NCBI GenBank assembly: GCA_003565775.1
Contig: PXAT01000161.1
Span: 1-64,000, forward strand
Source of the DNA: Ectothiorhodospiraceae bacterium
GTDB lineage: Bacteria; Pseudomonadota; Gammaproteobacteria; Nitrococcales; Aquisalimonadaceae
DNA: 64,000 nucleotides
Reading direction: 5' to 3'
In this document: in pieces, positions 21,731 through 32,075 of the stretch
Layout of the letters: each line of letters begins with the position of its first letter
Numbering within the stretch: the stretch's first letter is position 1
The notes under the pieces: model-generated
Seen by the model: only the letters and a program-made list of their open reading frames with translations
Told to the model about the DNA's origin: nothing
The model's database searches: none
Translations under genes and position numbers: made by a program

Positions 21731-22900
21731 TCAACGAATGACGCGCACCCGCAGGACGCCGTCCATCGACGCCAGCTGATCGACCACTGCATCGCCGATG
21801 GTCCCTTCCACGTCGACCAGCGTGTACGCCACGTCGCCGCGGGACTTGTTGTACATGTCGTCGATGTTCAGCCCGGCATTGGCCAGCGTGGTCGAAATCT
21901 GGCCCAGCATGTTCGGTACGTTGGCGTTGACCACGGACATCCGGTCGCCCTTGCCACTGCGCGGCATGCTGATTTCCGGGAAATTGACCGAGTTGCGGAT
22001 ATTGCCGTTTTCCAGATAGTCGCGCAGCTGGTCGGCCACCATGATGGCGCAGTTCTCTTCGGCCTCCACGGTCGATGCGCCGAGATGCGGCAGCGTCACG
22101 CAGCGCGGGTGATGCCGCGTCAGATTGGTCGGGAAATCGTTGATGTAGGCGCTGAGGTGACCCGCGTCCAGCGACTCGATCACGGCGGCGTCGTCGACGA
22201 TGCCGGCACGCGAGAAATTGAGCAGCAGGCCACCCGGACGCATCATCTTCAGGCGCGCCGCATTGATCGTGTTGGCGGTGTTGTCATTGAAAGGCACGTG
22301 CAGGGTAATCGCATCGGCCCGACTGCAGACCTCCTCGATGCTGTGTGCCTGACGCACGCCGGATTCCAGCTCCCAGGCCCGATTGACGGTAATCCCAGGA
22401 TCGAAGCCCACCACGTTCATGCCCAGACCACGCGCCGCGTTCGCCACCTTCACGCCGATGGCTCCGAGGCCGATGACCCCAAGCGTCCGTCCGGGGAGTT
22501 CGCCACCGACGAAGTGCTTCTTGCCCGCCTCCACCTGACGACTGACCTCGGCATCATCTCCCTCCAGACCACGGACGAAGTCCCAGCCCTGGCAGAGATT
22601 GCGCAGCCCGAGCAGCAGGCCGGCGAGGACAAGTTCCTTGACCGCATTGGCATTGGCGCCCGGCGCGTTGAACACCACCACACCCTTGTGCGAACAGTCG
22701 TCTACCGGGATGTTGTTGACCCCGGCACCGGCGCGGCCGATGGCCAGCACCGTTTCCGGCAACGCCATGTCGTGCATCTTGTGGGAACGCACCATGATCG
22801 CGTCGGGGTGACCGATTTCCGAGGCGACCTCGTACCGGTCGCGCGACAGACGATCCAGGCCCTTGGCCGAGATGTTGTTCAGGGTAAGGATCTTGAACAT
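21731..22900 (-). CDS. serA: D-3-phosphoglycerate dehydrogenase (short, ACT-containing)
   Basis: First step of serine synthesis. 389 aa from ATG 22900 (MFKILTLNNISAKGL, RBS GGAGA); the ORF-track start is about 77 codons too early. NAD-binding GVIGLGAIGVKVANAA, catalytic Arg/Glu/His region (NFSRAGIVDD, LPHLGASTVEAEENCA) and a C-terminal ACT domain (VVNANVPNMLGQISTTL). Shorter than E. coli SerA (410) and of the type often paired with serC. Located between serC and pheA. Confidence 0.93.
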   Translation of the reverse strand: MFKILTLNNISAKGLDRLSRDRYEVASEIGHPDAIMVRSHKMHDMALPETVLAIGRAGAGVNNIPVDDCSHKGVVVFNAPGANANAVKELVLAGLLLGLRNLCQGWDFVRGLEGDDAEVSRQVEAGKKHFVGGELPGRTLGVIGLGAIGVKVANAARGLGMNVVGFDPGITVNRAWELESGVRQAHSIEEVCSRADAITLHVPFNDNTANTINAARLKMMRPGGLLLNFSRAGIVDDAAVIESLDAGHLSAYINDFPTNLTRHHPRCVTLPHLGASTVEAEENCAIMVADQLRDYLENGNIRNSVNFPEISMPRSGKGDRMSVVNANVPNMLGQISTTLANAGLNIDDMYNKSRGDVAYTLVDVEGTIGDAVVDQLASMDGVLRVRVIR

Positions 22901-22929
22901 GAAGCTCTCCGTGAAATTCGGGACGGCAC

Positions 22930-24006
22930 TCAGCCGTGGCGGCGCGCGAAGTCCTGCATGAAAGACACCAGCGCATCGACGCCTTCCTGGGGCATGGCGT
23001 TGTAGAGGCTCGCCCGCATGCCGCCGACCGAGCGGTGACCGGCCAGGGTCTGCAGGCCGGCCTCGGTGGCTTCGGCCAGGAAGGTCTTGTCCAGCTCGCT
23101 GTCGGCCAGGATGAACGGCACGTTCATCCATGAGCGGCAGTCCGGATCCACCGGGTTGCGATAGAAATCCGACTGGTCGATGGCCTGATACAGGGTGTCG
23201 GCCTTGCGCCGGTTACGCTCGCCCATGGCCGTCAGGCCGCCATGCTCCCGGATCCACTCGAACACGAGGCCGGCGATATACCAGGCATAGGTCGGTGGCG
23301 TATTGAGCATGGAGTCGGCGTCGGCCTGGGCCTTGAAATCCCAGACTGCCGGCGTCTGCGGCATGGCATCGCCCAGGAGATCGTCGCGCACGATGACCAC
23401 AGTGATGCCGGCCGGACCGATGTTCTTCTGCGCGCCGGCGTAGATCATGCCGTAATCGGCGACGTTGATCGGCCGCGACAGAATGGTGGACGACATGTCC
23501 ACCACCAGCGGGACATCGACCTGGGGCACCCAGTGAAACTCGACGCCGCTGATGGTTTCGTTCGGCGTGTAATGCAGATAGGCCGGCTGTTCGGACAGTT
23601 TCCACTCCGCCTGCGGCGGAATGGTCAGCCGGCCTTCCGGGCTGGCAGCAGCCACATTCACATCGCAATACTTCTTCGCCTCGGCGATGGCCTTCTTCGA
23701 CCAGGCCCCGGTGTTGACGTAGTCCGCCACCCGGCCGCCACGCAGCAGGTTCAGCGGCGCCGCCGCGAACATGCCACTGGCGCCGCCCTGCAGGAACAGG
23801 ACGCGGTAGTTGTCCGGCACCTGCAGCAGATCGCGCAGCGTCTGCTCGGCGCGCGAAGCGATCTCGACAAACTGCTTGCCGCGATGGCTCATCTCCATCA
23901 CCGACATGCCGCTGCCATGCCACTCCAGCATCTCTTCGGCCGCCCGCTGCAACACCGGCTCCGGCAAGACCGCCGGACCCGCACTGAAATTGAACACACG
24001 TGCCAT
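22930..24006 (-). CDS. serC: Phosphoserine aminotransferase
   Basis: PLP enzyme of serine and pyridoxal phosphate synthesis. 358 aa from ATG 24006 (MARVFNFSAGPAVLPEPVL, GGGAG 8 bp upstream; E. coli 362 aa). Seen: SHRGKQF, LFLQGGASGMFAA, PLVVDMSSTILSRPINV and the PLP-lysine region YAGAQKNIGPAG, C-terminal GHRSVGGMRASLYNAMP. The gyrA-serC-serA-pheA run is on one strand with gaps of 29-76 bp, probably one operon. Confidence 0.96.
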   Translation of the reverse strand: MARVFNFSAGPAVLPEPVLQRAAEEMLEWHGSGMSVMEMSHRGKQFVEIASRAEQTLRDLLQVPDNYRVLFLQGGASGMFAAAPLNLLRGGRVADYVNTGAWSKKAIAEAKKYCDVNVAAASPEGRLTIPPQAEWKLSEQPAYLHYTPNETISGVEFHWVPQVDVPLVVDMSSTILSRPINVADYGMIYAGAQKNIGPAGITVVIVRDDLLGDAMPQTPAVWDFKAQADADSMLNTPPTYAWYIAGLVFEWIREHGGLTAMGERNRRKADTLYQAIDQSDFYRNPVDPDCRSWMNVPFILADSELDKTFLAEATEAGLQTLAGHRSVGGMRASLYNAMPQEGVDALVSFMQDFARRHG

Positions 24007-24082
24007 GCTTCGCACTCCCGGATTGAAACGAAGGAATCTTGGAAAACGCGACGCTCTCCGCCGGTAAAGGCGGCGAGCGCAA

Positions 24083-26665
24083 TCAGACCGCGGGGTCCGG
24101 CTCGGACGGCGGATCGTCGTCGCCGTCCCCGGCATCCTCATCCAGTTGCAGCAGGCGCTGCAGCCCGACGAGGTGCTCCTTGTCGTCCAGCGAGATCAGC
24201 TTCACGCCCTGGGTCGCGCGGCTCATGCTGGAGATGCCGTGCACCGGCGTCCGGATCAGCGTGCCGCCCCGGGTGATCAGCATCACTTCGTCGGTCTCCG
24301 CCACCTGAACCGAACCCACCACCGCACCGTTGCGGCCGCCCGTTCGAATGGCGATGACACCCATGCCGCCGCGACCGCGCAGCGGGTAGTCGGCCAGCGG
24401 GGTTCGCTTGCCGTAACCGTTTTCGGTCGCCGTCAGGATGTCACCCTCGTCCAGGATCAGAAGTGCAATGACGAACTGACCAGGCTCCAGCCGCATGCCG
24501 CGCACACCGGACGACACGCGCCCCATCGGCCGCACATCGGATTCGGCGAAGCGGATCGCCTTGCCAGCGTTACTGACCAGCATCACCTCGCGGTTCCCGT
24601 CGGTCATGCCGACGTTGACCAGGTAGTCGTCACCCCGCAGATAGACCGCGATGATACCGTTGCTGCGCGGTCGCGAGAAATGCGACAGCGGAGTCTTCTT
24701 CACCGTGCCCGCACGGGTCGCCATGAACACGAAATGCTCGTCGTCGAAATCGCGTACCGGCAGGACCGCATTGATGCGCTCGTCGTCTTCCAGCGGCAGC
24801 AGGTTGACGATCGGTTTGCCGCGCGCCGCACGACTGCCCTGCGGCAGGTTATACACCTTCAACCAGTAGCACTTGCCATGGCTGGAAAAGCACAGCAGCG
24901 TGTCATGGGTATTGGCCACCCACAGACGATCGACGAAATCCTCGTCCTTCATGTTCGTGGCGCTCTTGCCACGACCGCCGCGACGCTGGGCCTGATAGGT
25001 ATCCAGAGGCTGATATTTCGCGTAGCCGTGATGGGACAGGGTCACCACCACATCTTCCGGCGTGATCAGGTCTTCCATGGTCAGGTCGATCCGGTCCTGC
25101 ACGATCTCGGAACGACGCTCGTCGGCAAACTGCTCGCGGATGCGGATCAACTCCTCGCGGATGACCTCCATAAGCCGCTCGGTGCTGTCGAGTATCTCGA
25201 TCAGTCCGATGATGCGGTCCAGCAATTCGCGGAACTCGCCGAGGATCTTGTCCTGTTCGAGGCCGGTCAGGCGATGCAGTCGCAGATCCAGGATCGCCTG
25301 TGCCTGTGCCTCGCTGAGATGGTAGTAACCATCGACCAGACCCAGCGACGCGGGCTGCCCCTGCAGACGTGACGCATTCGACCCGGCGCGCTCGAGCATT
25401 TCGCTGACCGCGCCCGGCTCCCAGGCTTCGGCGATCAGCGCCGCCTTGGCCTCGGCCGGCCCCGGCGAGGCCTTGATCAGCGCGATGACCGGATCGATGT
25501 TGGTCAGGGCAACGGCCAGGCCTTCCAGAACATGAGCCCGTTCCCGCGCCTTGCGCAGCTCGTAAACGGTGCGCCGGGTCACCACTTCGCGCCGGTGACG
25601 GATGAAGGCTTCCAGAATCTGACGCAGGTTCAGCAGGCGCGGCTGGCCATCGACCAGCGCCACCATGTTGATGCCGAACACGGTCTGCAACTGGGTATGC
25701 TGGAACAGATTGTTGAGCACGACCTCGGCCACTTCGCCGCGGCGCAGTTCGACGACCATGCGCATGCCGTCCTTGTCGGACTCGTCGCGCAGCTCGGTAA
25801 TACCGTCGATGCGTTTTTCCTTGACCAGCTCCGCGATCTTCTCGAGCAACCGTGCCTTGTTGACCTGGTACGGCAGTTCGGTAACGACGATACTCTGCTT
25901 GCCGTTGCGCTCGTCCTCTTCGATATGGCTGCGCGCGCGCATCAGCAGGCGACCGCGACCCGTGTGATAGGCCTCGTGAATCCCGGTGGTGCCGTTGATG
26001 ATCGCGGCGGTTGGCAGGTCCGGACCGGGCACATACTCGATCAGGTCGTCGACCGTCAGACTGTCGTCGTCGATCAGCGCGATGCAGGCGTCAACCACTT
26101 CGCCGAGATTGTGCGGCGGAATATTGGTCGCCATGCCCACGGCAATGCCGGAGCCGCCATTGACCAGCAGGTTGGGGATGCGCGTCGGCAGCACCGATGG
26201 CTCGGATTCGGAGCCGTCGTAGTTGTCGATGAAGTCGACGGTTTCCTTGTCGATGTCCGCCAGCAGTTCGGCCGCGATCTTGGCCATGCGCACTTCGGTG
26301 TAACGCATGGCGGCCGGGGCATCGCCGTCCACCGAACCAAAGTTGCCCTGACCGTCCACCAGCATGTAGCGCATCGAAAAGTGCTGCGCCATACGCACGA
26401 TGGTGTCGTAAACGGCGGAATCACCGTGCGGGTGATACTTACCGATCACGTCACCGACCACGCGGGCCGACTTCTTGTACGGCCGGTTCCAGTCATTGCC
26501 CAGTTCACGCATCGCGTGCAGCACGCGCCGATGAACCGGCTTGAGCCCATCCCGGACATCCGGCAGCGCCCGACCCACGATCACGCTCATGGCGTAATCG
26601 AGGTAGGACTGCCGCATTTCGTCTTCGAGATTGACCGGAAGGATTTCTTTCGCGACGTTTGCCAT
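24083..26665 (-). CDS. gyrA: DNA gyrase subunit A
   Basis: Breakage-reunion subunit of type II topoisomerase. 860 aa from ATG 26665; the ORF track uses the preceding TTG. Quinolone region [17 protein letters not shown] keeps Ser83 and Asp87, i.e. the ancestral sensitive form. Catalytic Tyr122 in AAMRYTE, the GyrA box QRRGGRG in the C-terminal beta-pinwheel, and an acidic tail ([16 protein letters not shown]) that in E. coli modulates supercoiling. A perfect palindrome lies in the leader. Confidence 0.98.
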   Translation of the reverse strand: MANVAKEILPVNLEDEMRQSYLDYAMSVIVGRALPDVRDGLKPVHRRVLHAMRELGNDWNRPYKKSARVVGDVIGKYHPHGDSAVYDTIVRMAQHFSMRYMLVDGQGNFGSVDGDAPAAMRYTEVRMAKIAAELLADIDKETVDFIDNYDGSESEPSVLPTRIPNLLVNGGSGIAVGMATNIPPHNLGEVVDACIALIDDDSLTVDDLIEYVPGPDLPTAAIINGTTGIHEAYHTGRGRLLMRARSHIEEDERNGKQSIVVTELPYQVNKARLLEKIAELVKEKRIDGITELRDESDKDGMRMVVELRRGEVAEVVLNNLFQHTQLQTVFGINMVALVDGQPRLLNLRQILEAFIRHRREVVTRRTVYELRKARERAHVLEGLAVALTNIDPVIALIKASPGPAEAKAALIAEAWEPGAVSEMLERAGSNASRLQGQPASLGLVDGYYHLSEAQAQAILDLRLHRLTGLEQDKILGEFRELLDRIIGLIEILDSTERLMEVIREELIRIREQFADERRSEIVQDRIDLTMEDLITPEDVVVTLSHHGYAKYQPLDTYQAQRRGGRGKSATNMKDEDFVDRLWVANTHDTLLCFSSHGKCYWLKVYNLPQGSRAARGKPIVNLLPLEDDERINAVLPVRDFDDEHFVFMATRAGTVKKTPLSHFSRPRSNGIIAVYLRGDDYLVNVGMTDGNREVMLVSNAGKAIRFAESDVRPMGRVSSGVRGMRLEPGQFVIALLILDEGDILTATENGYGKRTPLADYPLRGRGGMGVIAIRTGGRNGAVVGSVQVAETDEVMLITRGGTLIRTPVHGISSMSRATQGVKLISLDDKEHLVGLQRLLQLDEDAGDGDDDPPSEPDPAV

Positions 26666-26701
26666 CAAGCGTTCCCGACTAGCGAATCATCACGCCCGTG
26701 C

Positions 26702-26717
26702 ACCCGGCCTGCCGGGT
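26702..26717 (-). promoter_or_regulatory. Palindrome in the gyrA 5' leader
   Basis: ACCCGGC CT GCCGGGT, perfect 7-bp arms, about 37 bp upstream of the gyrA ATG. Could be an RNA hairpin or a dimeric-protein site; no function shown. Confidence 0.4.
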
Positions 26718-26787
26718 CACTTTAGCGTTGCTGGAAAAGCGGGGAAGGATAGCACAGCCGGGCCGGAACGACCCGACTGCCTGACGC

Positions 26788-27005
26788 CTTTGAAGGAAAC
26801 GCTGAAGTATTACCGCGCCTGCGCCCGAGAACGGTTTTGGTCAGCTGGCAAGGCGCGGTGCCGATCCGGTAGTGAGGCTACCGGGCCGGTGGCGCAACGC
26901 CGCCAGGCGCCAATACCGGCCAGGCCCTTCAGTTTGGGCCGCATTCGGGGAAAATGCGGACTCCAACGCAGGCGTGCGAAGTACTTCGGCGTTTCCTTAA
27001 GAAGG
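26788..27005. repeat. Inverted-repeat element (MITE/REP-like), about 218 bp
   Basis: The left end (26788 onward, GAAGGAAACGCTGAAGTAT) and the reverse complement of the right end (TTAAGGAAACGCCGAAGTA) match over roughly 40 bp, ending in GCCTGCG...GAG on both sides. The interior has further hairpins (GCATTCGGGGAAAATGC; GCCTGGC-type stems) and no open frame. A half copy lies at 11952-12004. Too short for a transposase; looks like a non-autonomous mobile element or intergenic palindrome. Confidence 0.6.
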
Positions 27006-27023
27006 GCGGCCGAAACCGTCGGC

Positions 27024-27611
27024 CTACTCTTGCCGACGGGCCTGTTTCACGACCACCGGCTCCTGCGGTACATCCTGATGCATGCCGTGGTTCCCGGTGC
27101 TGACTTCGGCAATCTGGTCAACCACATCCATACCGTCCACGACCCGGGCGAACACGGCATAACCGAAGTCGCGACTGCCGTGATCGAGGAAGGCGTTGTC
27201 GCTTAGATTGATGAAGAACTGCGAGGTCGCGCTGTCCACCTGCTGGGTTCGCGCCATCGACAGACTGCCGCGCGTGTTCTTGACGCCGTTGTCCGCCTCG
27301 TTGGTGATCGGCGGGCGGGTCTCCTTCTGCTCCATCGACTCGTTGAATCCGCCACCCTGAATCACGAAGCCGGGCACGACCCGATGGAACACCGTGCCGT
27401 CGTAGAATCCGTCATCCACGTACTGCAAAAAATTCTCCACCGTCACTGGCGCCTCGTCGGGCATCAATTCCAGCGTGATGTCACCGAAGTTTGTCTCGAA
27501 AACCACCATCGGTCCGTCCTCTTCCATCGTCTCGGCAACCGTTGTCAGCGGCAGCGCCGCGATTATCAATGAGGCCGCAAGGCCCCGAACCCACCGTTTC
27601 CAGAACGTCAT
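27024..27611 (-). CDS. ppiA: Periplasmic cyclophilin-type peptidyl-prolyl isomerase
   Basis: 195 aa. Signal peptide ([18 protein letters not shown], cleavage near VAE), then a bacterial cyclophilin domain: [33 protein letters not shown] with catalytic Phe-His-Arg, [38 protein letters not shown]. Speeds prolyl isomerisation in exported proteins. It lies between gyrA and mtnA, an insertion relative to the Pseudomonas order. Confidence 0.93.
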   Translation of the reverse strand: MTFWKRWVRGLAASLIIAALPLTTVAETMEEDGPMVVFETNFGDITLELMPDEAPVTVENFLQYVDDGFYDGTVFHRVVPGFVIQGGGFNESMEQKETRPPITNEADNGVKNTRGSLSMARTQQVDSATSQFFINLSDNAFLDHGSRDFGYAVFARVVDGMDVVDQIAEVSTGNHGMHQDVPQEPVVVKQARRQE

Positions 27612-27676
27612 ATATCACGACCCCCAGGCCATCGCTTGGCGACTGGCCGACACCGCCGGCCATTCATCTATTCCGT

Positions 27677-28004
27677 CTAGTCGACAAGCCCGGGGTCCAA
27701 GGGTTCGTAGGCTTCCATCTCGACCCGGGTCGGCTGGCGCGGAAACACCGTCACCGAACCCCGGTAACGGCGGTCGCCGCGGGTCGCGAATTCGAACCGG
27801 TAACGCCGCTCCAGCGACAGGAACCCGCTGCGCGTGCGGCGCAAGCGCAGCCGCCCCAACACCACGGTATCATCCAGGAATTGCACCCCGGCCTGACGAC
27901 AGGCGCGCTTGCCGGCCTCCCGTGCGCGCTCCAGTGCTGCCATCGACGAACGCCAGACCAGGGCGGCAAGCCCGAGCACCAGCGCGCCGATGATGACCGA
28001 GCCG

Positions 28005-28015
<11 letters not shown>
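27677..28015 (-). CDS. DUF3301 family membrane-anchored protein
   Basis: 112 aa from the ATGATG at 28015/28012, whose start overlaps the mtnA stop (ATGATGATTGA). One N-terminal membrane helix ([21 protein letters not shown]), then a basic soluble domain with [21 protein letters not shown], the DUF3301 signature. Function unknown. Coupling to mtnA is positional. Confidence 0.8.
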
Positions 28016-29057
<1,042 letters not shown>

Positions 29058-29301
29058 CATTACTCCGCGTTCGTGATCCGGCATTGTCCGGATCGGCGGC
29101 GATCCGGGGCGGTATTGTTGCACAGCACGGCGCTTGCTTCTCTGCGATCGGGCCGTATTTGCTCCGCCTGCGGCGCTGCGCTGCGTGACTGGTGAATGAC
29201 CACGGCGCGCTTCGTCACGAAAAAACGCGGCGCCCGGCAGGCGTGCGATTAGACCGGGCCTTCCATATACTCGCCCGCCAGGCATCAACCGGAGGCGCAC
29301 G

Positions 29302-30621
29302 ATGGAGCACGTCGACACGCTGATACACGGACGGTGGGTGATTCCGGTGGAACCCGACAACACCGTTCTGTCCCACCACAGCGTGGTGATCCACGAGGGC
29401 CGCATCCTGGCGATTCTGCCCACGGACGAGGCGCGCCGGCGGTATCAGCCGGAAACCGAGGTCGATCGCCCGAATCACGCGGTCATGCCCGGACTGGTCA
29501 ACGCCCACACCCATGCGGCGATGAATCTGATGCGGGGTCTGGCCGATGACCTGCCGTTGATGAACTGGCTGCAGGAGCATGTCTGGCCGGCGGAACAGAC
29601 CCATGTCGGCCCGGACTTCGTCCAGGATGGCAGCCTGTCGGCCTGCGCCGAGATGCTGCTCGGCGGCATCACATGCTTCAACGACATGTACTTTTTCCCC
29701 GAAGTCACCGCACGCACCGCCAGCCAGGTCGGCATGCGCGCCTCGGTGGGGATGATCGTGATCGACTTTCCGAGCGCCTACGCGGACAACCCGCGCGAAT
29801 ACCTGGACAAGGGTCTCGCCCTGCGCGACGAGCGACGAAGTGATCCACTGATCAGCACGGTGTTCGCGCCCCATGCGCCCTACACGGTGGGCGACGAGGC
29901 ATTACAGCGGATTGCAACGCTGGCCGGCGAACTGGATGCGCCGGTGCACATGCATATCCACGAAACCGCCTTCGAAGTGGCGGAGAGCGAGCGCCAGCAT
30001 GGCCATCGTCCACTGGCACGACTGGCCGGGCACGGCCTGCTGGGACCGTCACTGATGGCCGTGCACATGACCCAGCTCAGTGATGCCGAGATCGCGCAGG
30101 TGGCCGAGGCGAACAGCAGTGTCATCCACTGTCCTGAATCAAATCTGAAACTCGCCAGCGGCTTCTGTCCAGTACAGAAGCTGCTGGATGCCGGCGTCAA
30201 TGTGGCTATCGGCACTGACGGCGCCGCCAGCAATAACGATCTGGACATGTTCGGCGAAATGCGGACCGCGGCCCTTCTGGCCAAGGGCGTTGCCGGCGAC
30301 GCCGCCGCCCTGCCCGCCCACCAGGCCCTGCGCATGGCGACGCTGAACGGCGCGCGCGCCCTGGGGCTGGAACAGGACATCGGCTCGCTCGAGGTCGGCA
30401 AGTTTGCCGACGTGATCACCATCGACCTGGCCGGCATCGACACCGAACCGCTGTATCATCCATTGTCGCAACTGGTCTACGTGGTCAACCGGGACCGGGT
30501 CTGCGACGTCTGGGTGGCCGGGCGACAGCTGGTCCGCGAACGCGCGCTGACCACGATAAACAGTGATGATGTGCTGCAGCGGGTACGCGGCTGGCAGCAG
30601 CGCCTGATGGCGCAGGCCTGA
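29302..30621 (+). CDS. mtaD: 5-methylthioadenosine/S-adenosylhomocysteine deaminase
   Basis: Amidohydrolase (TRZ/ATZ family), 439 aa. Metal ligands in [23 protein letters not shown], and [15 protein letters not shown]-terminal beta-sandwich return ([13 protein letters not shown]). GGAGG 6 bp before ATG. In Pseudomonas the orthologue deaminates methylthioadenosine to methylthioinosine, next to ubiG and mtnA exactly as here. The phosphorylase that should act next is not in this window. Confidence 0.88.
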   Translation: MEHVDTLIHGRWVIPVEPDNTVLSHHSVVIHEGRILAILPTDEARRRYQPETEVDRPNHAVMPGLVNAHTHAAMNLMRGLADDLPLMNWLQEHVWPAEQTHVGPDFVQDGSLSACAEMLLGGITCFNDMYFFPEVTARTASQVGMRASVGMIVIDFPSAYADNPREYLDKGLALRDERRSDPLISTVFAPHAPYTVGDEALQRIATLAGELDAPVHMHIHETAFEVAESERQHGHRPLARLAGHGLLGPSLMAVHMTQLSDAEIAQVAEANSSVIHCPESNLKLASGFCPVQKLLDAGVNVAIGTDGAASNNDLDMFGEMRTAALLAKGVAGDAAALPAHQALRMATLNGARALGLEQDIGSLEVGKFADVITIDLAGIDTEPLYHPLSQLVYVVNRDRVCDVWVAGRQLVRERALTTINSDDVLQRVRGWQQRLMAQA

Positions 30622-30667
30622 ACCGGCTCACGCCCCGCCCACATCAGCAAGGGAGTCACGAGCTATC

Positions 30668-31396
30668 ATGAGCGAGGCAGAACCGGTCAACGCCAGCCGC
30701 GATGAAATCGACAAATTCGACGCCGTGGCCAGCCGCTGGTGGGATCCGGAAAGCGAATTCAAGCCGCTGCACCAGATCAACCCGCTGCGCCTGGCCTTCG
30801 TCCGCGAACAGATCGAGCTGCGCGGCCGTCGTGCTCTGGATGTCGGCTGCGGCGGTGGCATTCTGAGCGAGAGCCTGGCGCAACACGGGGCGCAGACCAC
30901 CGGTATCGACCTCAGTCCCGGCGCCATCGAAATCGCCCGACTGCATGCCCTGGAGTCCGGCCTCGAGATCGATTACCGACAAAGCAGCGTGGAGGCGATG
31001 GCGGCGGCGCAGCCGGCCGCTTTCGATCTGGTCACCTGCATGGAACTGCTGGAGCATGTGCCCGACCCGGCATCCGTGGTCTCGGCCTGCGCGCAGCTGG
31101 TCAGACCCGGTGGCGTCGTGGTGTTTTCAACGCTGAACCGCAACCCCAGGGCGTTTCTGCTGGCCATTGTCGGTGCCGAGTATCTGCTCGGCATGCTGCC
31201 CCGGGGCACGCACAGTTACGCCAAGTTCATCCGTCCCTCGGAACTGGATCGCTGGGCGCGACGGAGCGGGCTGCAGCAGCGCGATCAGCGGGGCATGCGC
31301 TACAACCCGCTGAGCCGAAGCTTTCATCTGGCGGAGGACGTCTCGGTCAACTATCTGATGGCCTACCGCAGACCCGAGGATCAGCATGCGAGCTGA
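30668..31396 (+). CDS. ubiG: Ubiquinone biosynthesis O-methyltransferase
   Basis: SAM-dependent enzyme doing both O-methylations of ubiquinone synthesis. 242 aa. N-terminal DEIDKFDAVASRWWDPESEFKPLH block, SAM motif LDVGCGGGILSESLA, ELLEHVPDP, and HSYAKFIRPSEL near the C-terminus. It overlaps the next gene by 11 bp. Confidence 0.96.
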   Translation: MSEAEPVNASRDEIDKFDAVASRWWDPESEFKPLHQINPLRLAFVREQIELRGRRALDVGCGGGILSESLAQHGAQTTGIDLSPGAIEIARLHALESGLEIDYRQSSVEAMAAAQPAAFDLVTCMELLEHVPDPASVVSACAQLVRPGGVVVFSTLNRNPRAFLLAIVGAEYLLGMLPRGTHSYAKFIRPSELDRWARRSGLQQRDQRGMRYNPLSRSFHLAEDVSVNYLMAYRRPEDQHAS

Positions 31397-32075
31397 GGGC
31401 GGCATCGTGCGGGCGGTCCTGCTGGATCTCGACGGCACGCTGCTCGATACCGCCCGGGATCTCATCGCCTGCGCCAACCAGCTGCGCCGGGAACGCGGGC
31501 TGCCGGAGAAACCCGCGGGCAGCTACGGCCACAGCCCGTCACTGGGTAGCGCCGGACTGCTGCAACGCGCCTTTCACCTGCCACCGGATCATCCGGACAT
31601 GGCGCCGTTGCACCAGCGTTTTCTGGCCCTGTACCGCGCACAGATCAGCGATCGGACCAGGCTCTACCCGGGCATGCCGGAGGTCCTCGACGGGCTCGAA
31701 CAGCGCGGCATTGTCTGGGCGGTGGCGACCAACAAGCCGCAGGCCCTGAGCGAACCGGTGCTGGCCGCGTTCGACCTGCTGGAGCGGGGACGGCTGCTCT
31801 GCGGCGATCAGGTCACCCGCGCCAAGCCTCACCCCGAGATGCTGCTGCAGTTGTGCCGACAACTCGACGTGCCGCCACGGGAGGCGGTCATGGTCGGTGA
31901 CGCACAACGCGATATCGCTGCCGGTCACGCGGCCGGCACCCACACCCTCGCCTGCCTGTTCGGCTACCTCTGCGCCGAAGATCAGCCGGCCCGCTGGGGC
32001 GCCGATGCCCTGCTGCGCGAACCGCTGGATCTGCTGCGCTGGCTGGACAACATGCAGCAGCGGGAGGCGGCATGA
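31386..32075 (+). CDS. mupP: HAD phosphatase, MupP-like (N-acetylmuramic acid 6-phosphate) or phosphoglycolate phosphatase
   Basis: 229 aa HAD subfamily IA. Nucleophile motif LLDLDGTLLDTA, motif II VATNKPQAL, motif III Lys and GDAQRDIAAG. It starts inside ubiG. The ubiG-HAD-yciK order equals Pseudomonas PA3171-PA3173, where the HAD protein (first called Gph) is MupP, the cell-wall recycling MurNAc-6P phosphatase; the C-terminal WGADALLREPLDLL also resembles MupP. Substrate is thus inferred from synteny; a generic Gph is the alternative. Confidence 0.75.
   Translation: MRAEGGIVRAVLLDLDGTLLDTARDLIACANQLRRERGLPEKPAGSYGHSPSLGSAGLLQRAFHLPPDHPDMAPLHQRFLALYRAQISDRTRLYPGMPEVLDGLEQRGIVWAVATNKPQALSEPVLAAFDLLERGRLLCGDQVTRAKPHPEMLLQLCRQLDVPPREAVMVGDAQRDIAAGHAAGTHTLACLFGYLCAEDQPARWGADALLREPLDLLRWLDNMQQREAA

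Larger units (their letters stand above)
26666..27023. other. Intergenic region between gyrA and ppiA
   Basis: 358 bp without a gene. It holds the gyrA leader (with the palindrome at 26702-26717) and the inverted-repeat element at 26788-27005. Near-consensus promoter hexamers could not be assigned with confidence. Confidence 0.65.

Noticed and set aside
20684-23005. 773-codon plus-strand ORF opposite pheA/serA
   Set aside because: Antisense shadow; spans unrelated genes and lacks conserved motifs.
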